Origin: Symsagittifera roscoffensis
Lineage: Eukaryota; Xenacoelomorpha; Acoela; Convolutidae
Direction of reading: 5' to 3'
DNA: 64,000 bases
Assembly: GCF_963678635.1 (NCBI RefSeq)
Contig: NC_087063.1
Coordinates: 39,014,759-39,078,758 of the forward strand
Under the pieces are notes generated by a model that was not told where the DNA came from, ran no database searches, and saw only the letters and a program-made list of their open reading frames with translations. Position numbers and translations under genes: made by a program. Shown in pieces: positions 48,540 to 61,200 of the stretch. Position 1 is the first letter of the stretch, and the number at the start of each line of letters is the position of its first letter.

Positions 48540-51500
48540 ATATTAATTAACTTGAAAATTTCATATTTTTAAGGCTCGAAACGCATGTTTGAAAAACTAA
48601 AACCTCTCGAGAACCAATTTTGTCTATGAAAATTTTTGTAAAGTTTCAAGGTTTCATAGCTTGACTAGCTTCCTTCAGCGAAATTTCTCGTGAATCGATT
48701 CAGCCTATAAAATAATTTTTGAAATAATTCAAGGTGTTATAGATCAAAAATTTTGCTTAAAAACGCAAAACTTCCGCGAACCGATTTCGTCAAGGAAGTA
48801 AAGTGAAACAGTTCAAAACTGCAAAGCTCAAATAGCTGGCCTAAAAAACACAAACATTTTGCGAACCGAATCATTCTTTGAATGAATTTGAAATTCTCTA
48901 GTTTTTCAAAGCTCGAATAGCTTGCATGAAAAAAAAAACATTAAAAAGTTTTTTTGGGAACCATATTTTTCTCTGAAAATATTTAGAATATTTGAAAGTT
49001 TCATAGTTCAAAAAAATTGCAAGAAAAAATAAATTTTTTTGCGAGTCGATTCAACTGGTAACTAAAATGAAATATTTCAAAGTTTCAAATCTCAAAAAAT
49101 TTGTTTCAAATATCTTAATGTTTTCACCAACTGATTTAAAATATTAGTAAACTTGAAAATTTTCATCTTTTCAAACCTCAAATATCTGGTTTAAACAACT
49201 AAAACTTTTCGGGAACCAATTTTTTCTTTAAATTTCTAGAAAAGTACTCTGAATATTTCAAGCTTTCATAGCCCGAAGAGCTTGCTGGAAAAATTTTCTC
49301 GTGATACGGTTCAGTCAATGAAACAATTTTCGGCAAGGAAATGAAGTGAAATAGTTCAAAGTTGCAAAACTCAAATAGCTTGCTTAAAAAACACAAATAT
49401 TTTGCGAACCGAATCATTCTTTAAAGAATTTGAAATTCTCCAGTTTTTTAAACCTCGAACAGCTTGCATGAAAAAAACATTAAAAAGTGTTTTGGAACCA
49501 AATTTGTCTCTGAAAATATTTAGAATAATTGAAAGTTTCATAGCTCAAAAAAAATTGCCAGAAAAAGCTAATTTTTTTTTCGAGTCGATTCAACTGGTAA
49601 CTAAAATGAAATATTTCAAAGTTTCAAATCTCAAATAAGTTGCTTAAAAATTCTTAATGTTTTCACCAACTGATTTGAAATATTAGATAAACTTGAAAAT
49701 TTTCATCTTTTCAAATCTCAAATATCTGGTTTAAACAACAAAAACTTTTCGGAAACCAGTTTTTTCTTTAAAATTCTAGAAAAGTACTTTGAACATTTCA
49801 AGCTTTCATAGCCCGAAGAGCTTGCTGGAAAAAAATTTCTCGTGAAACGGTTCAGTCTATGAAACAACTTCCGGCAAGGAAATGAAGTGAAATAGTTCAA
49901 AGTTGCAAAACTCAAATAGCTTGCTTAAAAAACACAAATATTTTGCGAACCGAATCATTCTTTTAATGATTTTGAAACTCTCTTGTTTTTTAAAGCTCGA
50001 ATAGTTTGCATGAAAAAAATTTCGAGAACGAATTTTGTTTTTGAAACTATTTGGAATATTTCGTAACTTCATTGCTCAAATATCTTGCCTTAAAAACTGA
50101 ACTTTTTGCGAATCGATTCAGTCTACGAAATGAATTACAAAAAAATCAAAATTTCCACTCTCGAATAGCTTGCCTAAAAACTCGAAGTTTTTGCCACCAG
50201 ATTCAGTGAAACAAAGAATTTCAATTTTCTCAATTTCTCAAGCTTGAGTAGCTTGCATGAAAAAAGAACTCAAATTTTTTCGGAACCAATTTTGTCTATG
50301 AAACAACTTGGAAAACTGAAAAACTTCAGAGCTGAAATGGCCTGTTTAAAACCTCAAATTTTCGAAAACCAATTCATTCTCTAAAATGAATTGATTTTTT
50401 TCAATTCTCAAACAGCTTGCTTGGAAAAATCAAATTTTTCTTAAATTTATCCAGTCTATGAAATGAATTGAATTACTTCAAAGTTTCATAGATCAAATAG
50501 AATGCTCAAAAAACTGATTATTTAGCGAACTGTTTCAGTCTAGGAATGGAATTGAAATACTTATAGTTTTTCGCAAACTAAATAAATATTTTCGCAAACT
50601 AATCCAATCTTTGAAATGAACTGAAAATACTAAAAATTTTTGCGAGCCGATTCAGTATATAAGAAAATTTGATTTTGCTCAGTTTTTTAAGCTTGAGTAG
50701 CTTGCATGAAAAAAATTGGGAACCAATTTCGTCTATGAAGCAAATTGGAAAAAATGAAAATCTTCACAGCTGAAATAGCTTGTTTAAAAACCTCAACCTT
50801 TTCGCAAACTGATTCAGTCGTTGAAATGAATTGATTAACGTCAAAACTTCAAAGCTCAAATAGCTTGCTTGACAAACTCAAGTTTTCACAAACCGATTCA
50901 AACTATGAAAAGAAATGACTAACTTCGAAACTTCAAAGCTCAATTAGCTTGCTTGAAAAACTCAAATTTTCCCAAACTGATTCAAACTATAAAAAGAATT
51001 GATACACTTCAAAACTTGAAAGCTCAAATAGCTCGCTAACTAATCCAGTCTATGGAATGAATAAAAAAAACTAATAATTTGCGCGAGCTGATTCAGTATA
51101 TAAAAAAAAATTTGATTTTTTTCAGTTTTTTAAAGCTTGAGTAGCTTGCATGAAAAAAATTGGGAACCAATTTCATCTATGAAGCAACTTGGAAAAAATA
51201 AAAATCCTCACAGCTGAAATAGCTTGCTCAAAAACCTTAACCTTTTAGCAAACTGATTCAATTGTTGAAATGAATTATTCAACTTCAAAACTTCAAAGCT
51301 CAAATAGCTTGCTTGAAAATCTCAAATTTTCACAAACCGATTCAAACTATGAAATGAATTGATCAACTTCAAAACTTCAAAGCTCAAATAGCTTGCTTGA
51401 CAAACTCAAGTTTTCACAAACCGATTCAAACTATGAAAAGAAATGACTAACTTCGAAACTTCAAAGCTCAATTAGCTTGCTTGAAAAACTCAAATTTTCC

Positions 51501-54500
51501 CAAACCGATTCAAACTATAAAAAGAATTGATACACTTCAAAACTTGAAAGCTCAAATAGCTCGCTAACTAATCCAGTCTATGGAATGAATAAAAAAAAAA
51601 CTAATAATTTGCGCGAGCTGATTCAGTATATAAAAAAAATTGATTTTTCTCAGTTTTTTAAAGCTTGAGTAGCTTGCATGAAAAAAGTGGGAACCAATTT
51701 CATCTATGAAGCAACTTGGAAAAAATAAAAATCTTCACAGCTGAAATAGCTTGTTTAAAAACCTCAACCTTTTCGCAAACTGATTCAGTCGTTCAAATGA
51801 ATTGATGAACTTCAAAACTTCGAAGCTCAAATAGCTTGCTTGAAAAACTCAAATTTTCCCAAACCGATTCAAGCTATAAAAAGAATTGATACACTTCAAA
51901 ACTTGAAAGCTCAAATAGCTCGCTAACTAATCCAGTCTATGAAATGAATAAAAAAAACTAATAATTTGCGCGAGCTGATTCAGTATATAAAAAAAAATTT
52001 GATTTTTTTCAGTTTTTTAAAGCTTGAGTAGCTTGCATGAAAAAAATTGGGAACCAATTTCATCTATGAAGCAACTTGGAAAAAATAAAAATCCTCACAG
52101 CTGAAATAGCTTGCTCAAAAACCTTAACCTTTTAGCAAACTGATTCAATTGTTGAAATGAATTATTTAACTTCAAAACTTCAAAGCTCAAATAGCTTGCT
52201 TGAAAATCTCAAATTTTCACAAACCGATTCAAACTATGAAATGAATTGATCAACTTCAAAACTTCAAAGCTCAAATAGCTTGCTTGAAAAACCTAAATTT
52301 TCCGAAACCGATTCAAAGTATGAAAGAAGTTGATCAACTTCGAAACTTCAAAGCTCAAATAGCTTGCTTGAAAAACTCAATTTTGTCGCTAACTAATCCA
52401 GTCTATGAAATGAATTGAAAATAGTAATAATTTTCGCGAGCCGATTCAGTATATAAGAAAATTTGATCTGTTTTTTAAAGCGTGAGTAGCGTGCATAAAA
52501 AAAATTGGGAAACAATTTCGTCTATGAAGCAACATGGAAAAAATATAAATCTTCACAGCTGAAATAGCTTGTTCAAAAACCTCAACCTTTTAGCAAACTG
52601 ATTCAGTCGTTGAAATGAATTGATAAACGTCTAAACTTCAAAGCTCAAATAGCTTGCTTGAAAAACCTAAATTTTCCGAAACGGATTCAAAGTATGAAAA
52701 AAATTAATCAACTTCGAAATTTCAAAGCTCAAATAGCTTGCTTGAAAAACACAATTTTGTCGCTAACTAATCCAGTCTATAAAATGAATTGAAAATAGTA
52801 ATAATTTTCGCGAGCCGATTCAGTATAAAAGAAAATTTGATATGTTTTTTAAAGCGTGAGTAGCGTGCATGAAAAAAATTGGGAACCAATTTCGTCTATG
52901 AAGCAACTTGGAAAAAAAATAAATCTTCACAGCTGAAATAGCTTGTTTAAAAATCTCAACTTTTTCAGAAACTGATTCAGTCGTTGAAATGAATTGATTA
53001 ACTTCAAAGCTCAAATAGCTTGCTTGAAGAACTCAAAATTTCACAAACTGATTCAAACTATGAAAAGAATTGATCAAATTCAAAGCTCAAATATTTTGTT
53101 TGAAAAACTCAAAATATTCCAAAACCGATTCAAACTATGAAAAGAATTGATCAACTTCAAAAATTCAAAGCTCAAATAGCTCGCTAACTAATCCAGTCTA
53201 TGAAATGAATTGAAAAAAGTTATAATTTTTGCGAGCTGATTCAGTAAATAAAAAAATTTGATTTTTCTCAGTTTTTTTAAGCTTGAGTAGCTTGCATGAA
53301 AAAAATTGGGAACCAATTTCGTCTATCAAGCAACTTGGAAAAAATAAAAACCTTCACAGCTGAAATAGCTTGTTCAAAAACTTCAACCTTTTAGCAAACT
53401 GATTCAATCCTTGAAATGAATTATTTAACTTCAAAACTTCAAAGCTCAAATAGCTTGCTTGAAAAACTCAAATTTTCACAAACCGATTCAAACTATGAAA
53501 TGAATTGATCAACTTCAAAACTTCAAAGCTCAAATAGCTTGCTTGAAAAACCTAAATTTTCCGAAACCGATTCAAAGTATGAAAGAAATTGATCAACTTC
53601 GAAACTTCAAAGCTCAAATAGCTTGCTTGAAAAACTCAATTTTGTCGCTAACTAATCCAGTCTATGAAATGAATTGAAAATAGTAATAATTTTCGCGAGC
53701 CGATTCAGTATATAAGAAAATTTGATTTGTTTTCTAAAGCGTGAGTAGCGTGCATAAAAAAAATTAAGAACCAATTTCGTCTATGAAGCAACATGGAAAA
53801 AATATAAATCTTCACAGCTGAAATAGCTTGTTCAAAAACCTCAACCTTTTAGCAAACTGATTCAGTCGTTGAAATGAATTGATAAACGTCAAAACTTCAA
53901 AGCTCAAATAGCTTGCTTGAAAAACCTAAATTTTCCGAAACCGATTCAAAGTATGAAAAAAATTGATCAACTTCGAAACTTCAAAGCTCAAATAGCTTGC
54001 TTGAAAAACTCAATTTTGTCGCTAACTAATCCAGTCTATAAAATGAATTGAAAATAGTAATAATTTTCGCGAGCCGATTCAGTATAAAAGAAAATTTGAT
54101 ATGTTTTTTAAATCGTGAGTAGCGTGCATGAAAAAAAATGGGAACCAATTTCGTCTATGAAGCAACTTGGAAAAAAAATAAATCTTCACAGCTGAAATAG
54201 CTTGTTTAAAAATCTCAACTTTTTCAGAAACTGATTCAGTCGTTGAAATGAATTGATTAACTTCAAAGCTCAAATAGCTTGCTTGAAGAACTCAACTTTT
54301 CCGAAACCGATTCAAACTGAAAAGAATTGATCAACTTCAAAACTTCAAAGCTCAAATAGCTCGCTAACTAATCCAGTCTATGAAATGAATTGAAAATACT
54401 TATAATTTTTGCGAGCTGATTCAGTATATAAGAAAATTTGATTTTTCTCAGTTTTTTTAAGCTTGAGTAGCTTGCATGAAAAAAATTGGGAACCAATTTC

Positions 54501-57500
54501 GTCTATGAAGCAACTTGGAAAAAATGAAAACCTTCACAGCTGAAATAGCTTGTTCGAAAACCTCAACCTTTTAGCAAACTGATTCAGTCGTTGAAATGAA
54601 TTGATTAACGTCAAAACTTCAAAGCTCAAATAGCTTGCTTGAAAAACTCAAATTTTCACAAACCGATTCAAACTATGACATGAATTGATCAACTTCAAAA
54701 CGTCAAAACTCAAATAGCTTGCTTGACAAACTCAAGTTTTCACAAACCGATTCAAACTATGAAAAGAAATGATTAACTTCGAAACTTCAAAGCTCAATTA
54801 GCTTGCTTGAAAAACTCAAATTTTCACAAACCGATTCAAACTATGACATGAATTGATCAACTTCAAAACTTCAAAACTCAAATAGCTTGCTTGAAAAACT
54901 CAAATTTTCACAAACCGATTCAACTATAAAAAGAATTGATCAATTTCAAAACTTCAAAGCTCAGATAGCTTGCTTGAAAAACTCAATTTTGTCGCTAACT
55001 AATCCAGTCTATGAAATGAATTGAAAACAGTAATAATTTTTGCGAGCTGATTCAGTATATAAGAAAATTTGATATGTTTTTTAAAGCGTGAGTAGCTAGC
55101 ATGAAAAAAATTGGGAACCAATTTCGTCTATGAAGCAACTTGGAAAAAAAATAAATCTTCACAGCTGAAATAGCTTGTTTAAAAACCTCAACTTTTTCAG
55201 AAACTGATTCAGTCGTTGAAAAGAATTGATCAAATTCACAGCTCAAATATTTTGCTTGAAAAACTCAAAATTTTCCGAAACCGATTCAAACTATGAAAAG
55301 AATTGATCAACTTCAAAACTTCAAAGCTCAAATAGCTCGCTAACTAATCCAATCTTTGAAATGAACTGAAAATACAAAAAATTTTTGCGAGCCGATTCAG
55401 TATATATAAAAAAACTTGATTTTGCTCAGTTTTTTAAGCTTGAGTAGCTTGCATGAAAAAAATTGGGACCAATTTCGTCTATGAAGCAACTTGGAGAAAA
55501 TAAAAACCTTCACAGCTGAAATAGCTTGTTCAAAAACCTCAACCTTTTAGCAAACTGATTCAGTCGTTGAAATGAATTGATTAACGTCAAAACTTCAAAG
55601 CTCAAATAGCTTGCTTGACAAACTCAAGTTTTCACAAACCGATTCAAACTATGAAAAGAAATGATTAACTTCGAAACTTCAAAGCTCAATTAGCTTGCTT
55701 GAAAAACTCAAATTTTCACAAACCGATTCAAACTATGACATGAATTGATCAACTTCAAAACTTCAAAACTCAAATAGCTTGCTTGAAAAACTCAAATTTT
55801 CACAAACCGATTCAACTATAAAAAGAATTGATCAATTTCAAAACTTCAAAGCTCAGGTAGCTTGCTTGAAAAACTCAATTTTGTCGCTAACTAATCCAGT
55901 CTATGAAATGAATTGAAAACAGTAATAATTTTTGCGAGCTGATTCAGTATATAAGAAAATTTGATATATTTTAAAGCGTGAGTAGCTAGCATGAAAAAAA
56001 TTGGGAACCAATTTCGTCTATGAAGCAACTTGGAAAAAAAATAAATCTTCACAGCTGAAATAGCTTGTTTAAAAACCTCAACTTTTTCAGAAACTGATTC
56101 AGTCGTTGAAAAGAATTGATCAAATTCACAGCTCAAATATTTTGCTTGAAAAACTCAAAATTTTCCGAAACCGATTCAAACTATGAAAAGAATTGATCAA
56201 CTTCAAAACTTCAAAGCTCAAATAGCTCGCTAACTAATCCAATCTTTGAAATGAACTGAAAATACTAAAAATGTTTGCGAGCCGATTCAGTATATATAAA
56301 AAAATTTGATTTTGCTCAGTTTTTTAAGCTTGAGTAGCTTGCATGAAAAAAATTGGGAACCAATTTCGTCTATGAAGCAACTTGGAGAAAATAAAAACCT
56401 TCACAGCTGAAATAGCTTGTTCAAAAACCTCAACCTTTTAGCAAACTGATTCAGTCGTTGAAATGAATTGATTAACGTCAAAACTTCAAAGCTCAAATAG
56501 CTTGCTTGAAAAACGCAAATTTTCACAAATCGATTCAAACTATGACATGAATTGATCAACTTCAAAACGTCAAAACTCAAATAGCTTGCTTGAAAAACTC
56601 AAGTTTTCACAAACCGATTCGAACTATGAAAAGAAATGATTAACTTCGAAACTTCAAAGCTCAAATAGCTTGCTTGAAAAACTCAAATTTTCACAAACCG
56701 ATTCAAACTATGACATGATTTGATCAACTTCAAAACTTCAAAACTCAAATAGCTTGCTTGAAAAACTCAAATTTTCACAAACCGATTCAACTATAAAAAG
56801 AATTGATCAATTTCAAAACTTCAAAGCTCAGGTAGCTTGCTTGAAAAACTCAATTTTGTCGCTAACTAATCCAGTCTATGAAATGAATTGAAAATAGTAA
56901 TAATTTTCTCGAGCCGATTCAGTATATAAGAAAATTTGATAGGTTTTTTGAAGCGTGAGTAGCGTGCATGAAAAAAATTGGGAACCAATTTCGTCTATGA
57001 AGCAACTTGGAAAAAAAATAAATCTTCACAGCTGAAATAGCTTGTTTAAAAACCTCAACTTTTTCAGAAACTGATTCAGTCGTTGAAAAGAATTGATCAA
57101 ATTCAAAGCTCAAATAGCTTGCTTGAAAAACTCAAATTTTCACAAACCGATTCAAACTATGACATGATTTGATCAACTTCAAAACTTCAAAACTCAAATA
57201 GCTTGCTTGAAAAACTCAAATTTTCACAAACAGATTCAACTATAAAAAGAATTGATCAATTTCAAAACTTCAAAGCTCAGGTAGCTTGCTTGAAAAACTC
57301 AATTTTGTCGCTAACTAATCCAGTCTAAGAAATGAATTGAAAATAGTAATAATTTTCTCGAGCCGATTCAGTATATAAGAAAATTTGATAGGTTTTTTGA
57401 AGCGTGAGTAGCGTGCATGAAAAAAATTGGGAACAAATTTCGTCTATGAAGCAACTTGGAAAAAAAATAAATCTTCACAGCTGAAATAGCTTGTTTAAAA

Positions 57501-57724
57501 ACCTCAACTTTTTCAGAAACTGATTCAGTCGTTGAAAAGAATTGATCAAATTCAAAGCTCAAATATTTTGCTTGAAAAACTCAAAATTTTCCGAAACTGA
57601 TTCAAACTATGAAAAGAATTGATTAACTTCAAAACTTCAAAGCTCAAATAGCTCGCTAACTAATCCAATCTTTGAAATGAACTGAAAATACTAAAAATTT
57701 TTGCGAGCCGATTCAGTATATATA
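48540..57724 (+). repeat. 84 bp satellite array, direct orientation
   Basis: The basic monomer is 84 bp (for example CTCAAATAGCTTGCTTGAAA leading into ACTCAAATTTTCACAAACCG and GATTCAAACTATGAAATGAA). About 105-110 monomers fit here. 48.54-50.6 kb is diverged; 50.7-57.72 kb is much more uniform and forms higher-order units marked by a TTGCATGAAAAAAATTGGGA variant monomer spaced 350-630 bp. Longer units of about 890, 975, 1180 and 1260 bp differ by roughly one monomer. No long ORF survives. Confidence 0.93.
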
Positions 57725-58250
57725 AACTTCTTCGAAGTTTGAAATTCCCAACCCTTTAATTAGGGGCTATCAGAGTACTCTCAGGGGGTTGCGAACCTTG
57801 CATCCAATTATGACTGCTCAAATCTTTGTGGTTTTCCAGATATGATGTTTTTTGATTTGTCAAAGTTTTTCAGAAAGCGAAACTTCGATTTTTTTAAATT
57901 TGAAATTCCTAACCCTGCAGCTGGTTGCTGTCTGGGTACTCATAGGGGTTGTCAATTTTGCCTCCAAATATGACTAATCAAATAATTGTACTTTTCGAGA
58001 TTTGGTTTTTTCAAATTGACGGAAATAGTAATTAAATTTTTTTTTATAAAATATCAAATTACCAGCCATGTAACTGGCTGCTGTCAGAAAACAATAAAAG
58101 CCTGCAGATGTGGTTTGCAGTGTATGCGTTTTTTCGTGAGTTGTCAAAACTTGAAAGCACCGGAGGTGCGTTACACGCTTGTTAGTATGAAAAACGTTTT
58201 CAAACTATTTTACTGAAAAAATTGTTCTGACTTTGAAGTTTCTGAATTCA
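57725..58250 (+). repeat. Three ~160 bp repeats at the satellite orientation switch
   Basis: Copies begin near 57,738, 57,899 and 58,050. Each has TTTGAAATTCC-AACCCT, a GCTGTC-GAG/GGTACTC stretch and a CCAA-TATGACT--TCAAAT stretch; the third is partial. Unrelated to the 84 bp monomer. Confidence 0.75.
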
Positions 58251-61200
58251 ATAAATTGAAAAAAAAGTAGAAAAGTTTTTAAAAATTCCAAGTTAATTTA
58301 TAGACGGTATCGGATCACAAAACGTTTGAGTTTTTTAAGCCAGCTTTTTCAGCAATGAAACTCTGAGTTATTTCAAAAGTTTAAAAAAATAATCAGTTTG
58401 CAAAATCCTTGAATTTCCTGAGTATTGGAGCAAGGAAACTGTGGGATAATTTTCACGTTAATTTAAAGACTGACCTGGTTTTCGAAAATTTGAGTTTTTA
58501 TTCACATTTTGAGCAATTCCGCTTTGAGATAATTTAAATTATTTCAGAGACAAAACCGGTTGCAGAAAGATTGGGGGATTTTAGGAAAGCTTTTCGAGCA
58601 AAAAAAATTTGAATTATTTCAAGTGACTTGAAAAATGGAATTGGTTTGCGAACAGTTGGTTCTTTAAGCAAAATATTTGAGCTTTCAAGTTTTGAAATGT
58701 TTCAAATGAGTTCATTAATTGAATCAGTACTCGAAAATTTTAGTTTTTTAGCAAACTATTTGAGCTATGAAACTTTGAAAACGTTTCATATACTGCTACG
58801 GTTTTCGAAAAATATAGTTTTTTAAGTAAGTTATTTGAGCTATGACGCCGAGATATTTCAAGTTATTTCATAGACGGCATTGGTTTGTGAATTGTTGAGT
58901 TTTTTTTCAGAAAGCTAATTGAGCAATGAAAGTGTAAATTCGATTCGCAAAAACCTTTAGTTTTTTTATGACTGCTACTCAAGCTTTAAAAACTGAAAGT
59001 TGACTCATAGACTAAACCGGCTTTCAAAAAATTGAGTTTTTAGCCAATTTTTCGAACAATGCCCTTTTGAGATGTTTCAGTTGTTTTGAAGATAAAATCA
59101 GCTCGCGAAAAAATCGAGTTTTTTTAGAAAACTTTTTGAGCTACAAAATATGAAATTTTTCAAGTCATTTCATAGACGGATTTGGTTCACGAATAGTATA
59201 CTGAACCGGCTTTTGAAAATTTTGTGATTTAAGGCCAGTTTTTGGAGCTATGAATTTTTGAGATGTTTCTAGCCATTTCGGAGAAAAAAATCGGTTCGAT
59301 AAAAGACTTAGTTTCTCAAACCAACTATTCGAATTTGATCATTTGAAAACTTTCAAGTTATTTTAAAACAAAATTGGCACAAAAAAAATTGAGTTTCTTA
59401 CTCAAGCAATCTGAGCTAACAAACTTTGAGATTCTTCAAGTTATTATTTTCACGGAATTGGTTCGCGAAAATTGTTTGTTTCGTATTTGAAAATTTGAAT
59501 TACTCCAGGTTTTTTAAAAGACGGAATTGGTTCGCAAAACACTTGACTTTCTTAAGCAGGTTATTCGAGCTTCAAAATTTGAATCATTTCAAGTTGAATC
59601 AAAAACTGAACTGGTTTTCGAAAACTTAAGTTTTTTAAGCAAGCTAATCGAGCTATAAAACTTGAGAGTCTATAATTCAAATTTTAGTTGTCTAATTCGG
59701 TTCACAGAAATTTTTAATCTTTTATGAATGCTATTCGAGCTTTCGAGCTTTAAAAACTGAAAGTTGATTGCTAGATTCAACCGGCTTTCGACAATTTGAG
59801 TTTCCAGCTATTCCATAGAGTTCAAGTTATTCCATAGATGCAATAGATCCGCAAAAGTTTTTTTGAAGAAATTGTTCAAGTTATGGAATGCTGCGACATA
59901 TAAATAGCTTTTAAGCAAGCTATTCGAGCATAAATGGATTTTTGGAATCAATTCTCGAATAAATTCAAATTTTTTAAGCGAGCTCTTCGAGCTTTAAACG
60001 TTTGCAATATTTCAGGTTGTTTCATAGACTGATACGGTTTTCAAAAACTTTGAGAATATAAGCAAGTTCTTTGAGCTATGAAACTTCGAGGTATTTCGAA
60101 TTGTTTGACTTTAAGGACAGCTGTTTGAGCTATAAAAGTTTGAAACATTTCAAGTTAGTCATAGATTTAACCGGCTTTCGAAAATTTGAGTTTTCAGCTA
60201 AATTTTTGATCAATGACACTTTGAGTTATTTCAACTTATTTTGAAGATAAACTCAATTCGCGAAATTTTTGAGTTTTTAGGAGCTTCTCGAGCTATGAAA
60301 ATTGAAATCTTTCTAGTTGTATCATAGAATGAATCGATTGCCGAAAAATTTGCGTTTTGCTAAGTCAGTTATTCCAGCTATGGAACTCTGAATTTCTTCA
60401 AGTTATTCCATTGACAGACTCGGTTGGAGAAAAGTTTTGTTTTCTCTAGCAAACTATCCGAATTTGGAAATTTAAAAAATTCCAAGTTATTTTATAGACG
60501 GTATCGGATCGCCAAACGTTCGAGTTTTTAAGCAAGCTAATTCAGCCATGAAACTTTGAGATATTGCAAAAAATTAGAAAAGGAATCACTTTGCGGAAGC
60601 TTTGAGTTTCTTCAGCAAGCTATTCGATATTTGAAAAAACAACCCAGTGATTTTATAGACCTTATCGGTTCCCAAGTCTGAGTTATTCAAGCAGGAGATT
60701 TCAGCTATGAGTTTCGAGAATACTTAAACTAAAACATAGACGGATTTGTTTTGCAATTTTTTTTGATTCTTAAGCAAAAGTTTTCGAGATTTGAATCTTT
60801 GAAATATTCCAAGTTACTATCAAGGCGGAATCGGTTTGCAAAAATTTGAATTTTTGAAGCAAGTTATTTGAGCAATGAATCTCAAATAACTTTTCAAATT
60901 ATTTCATAGACGGATGTGGTTCCTTAAATGTTTTTTTTTTGTCTTGAGCAAACTAATCGATACTTGAAAATTTACAGTTCTGTGAAATTACGAGTTTTCT
61001 AAGCAAGTTGTTCGAGCTATAAAACTTTGCAAGATTTCAAATTTCATAAGCTTGCTATTTGAGCTTTAATCGGCTTTGAAATCGGTTTTCGAAAATCTTT
61101 CAATTTTTTTCAGCCAGCTATTGAGCTTCAAGTTCAAGCTAATTTTAGTTTCTAAAACAAACTATTCGACCTTGAAATTATGAAATTATTTCAAGTTAAC

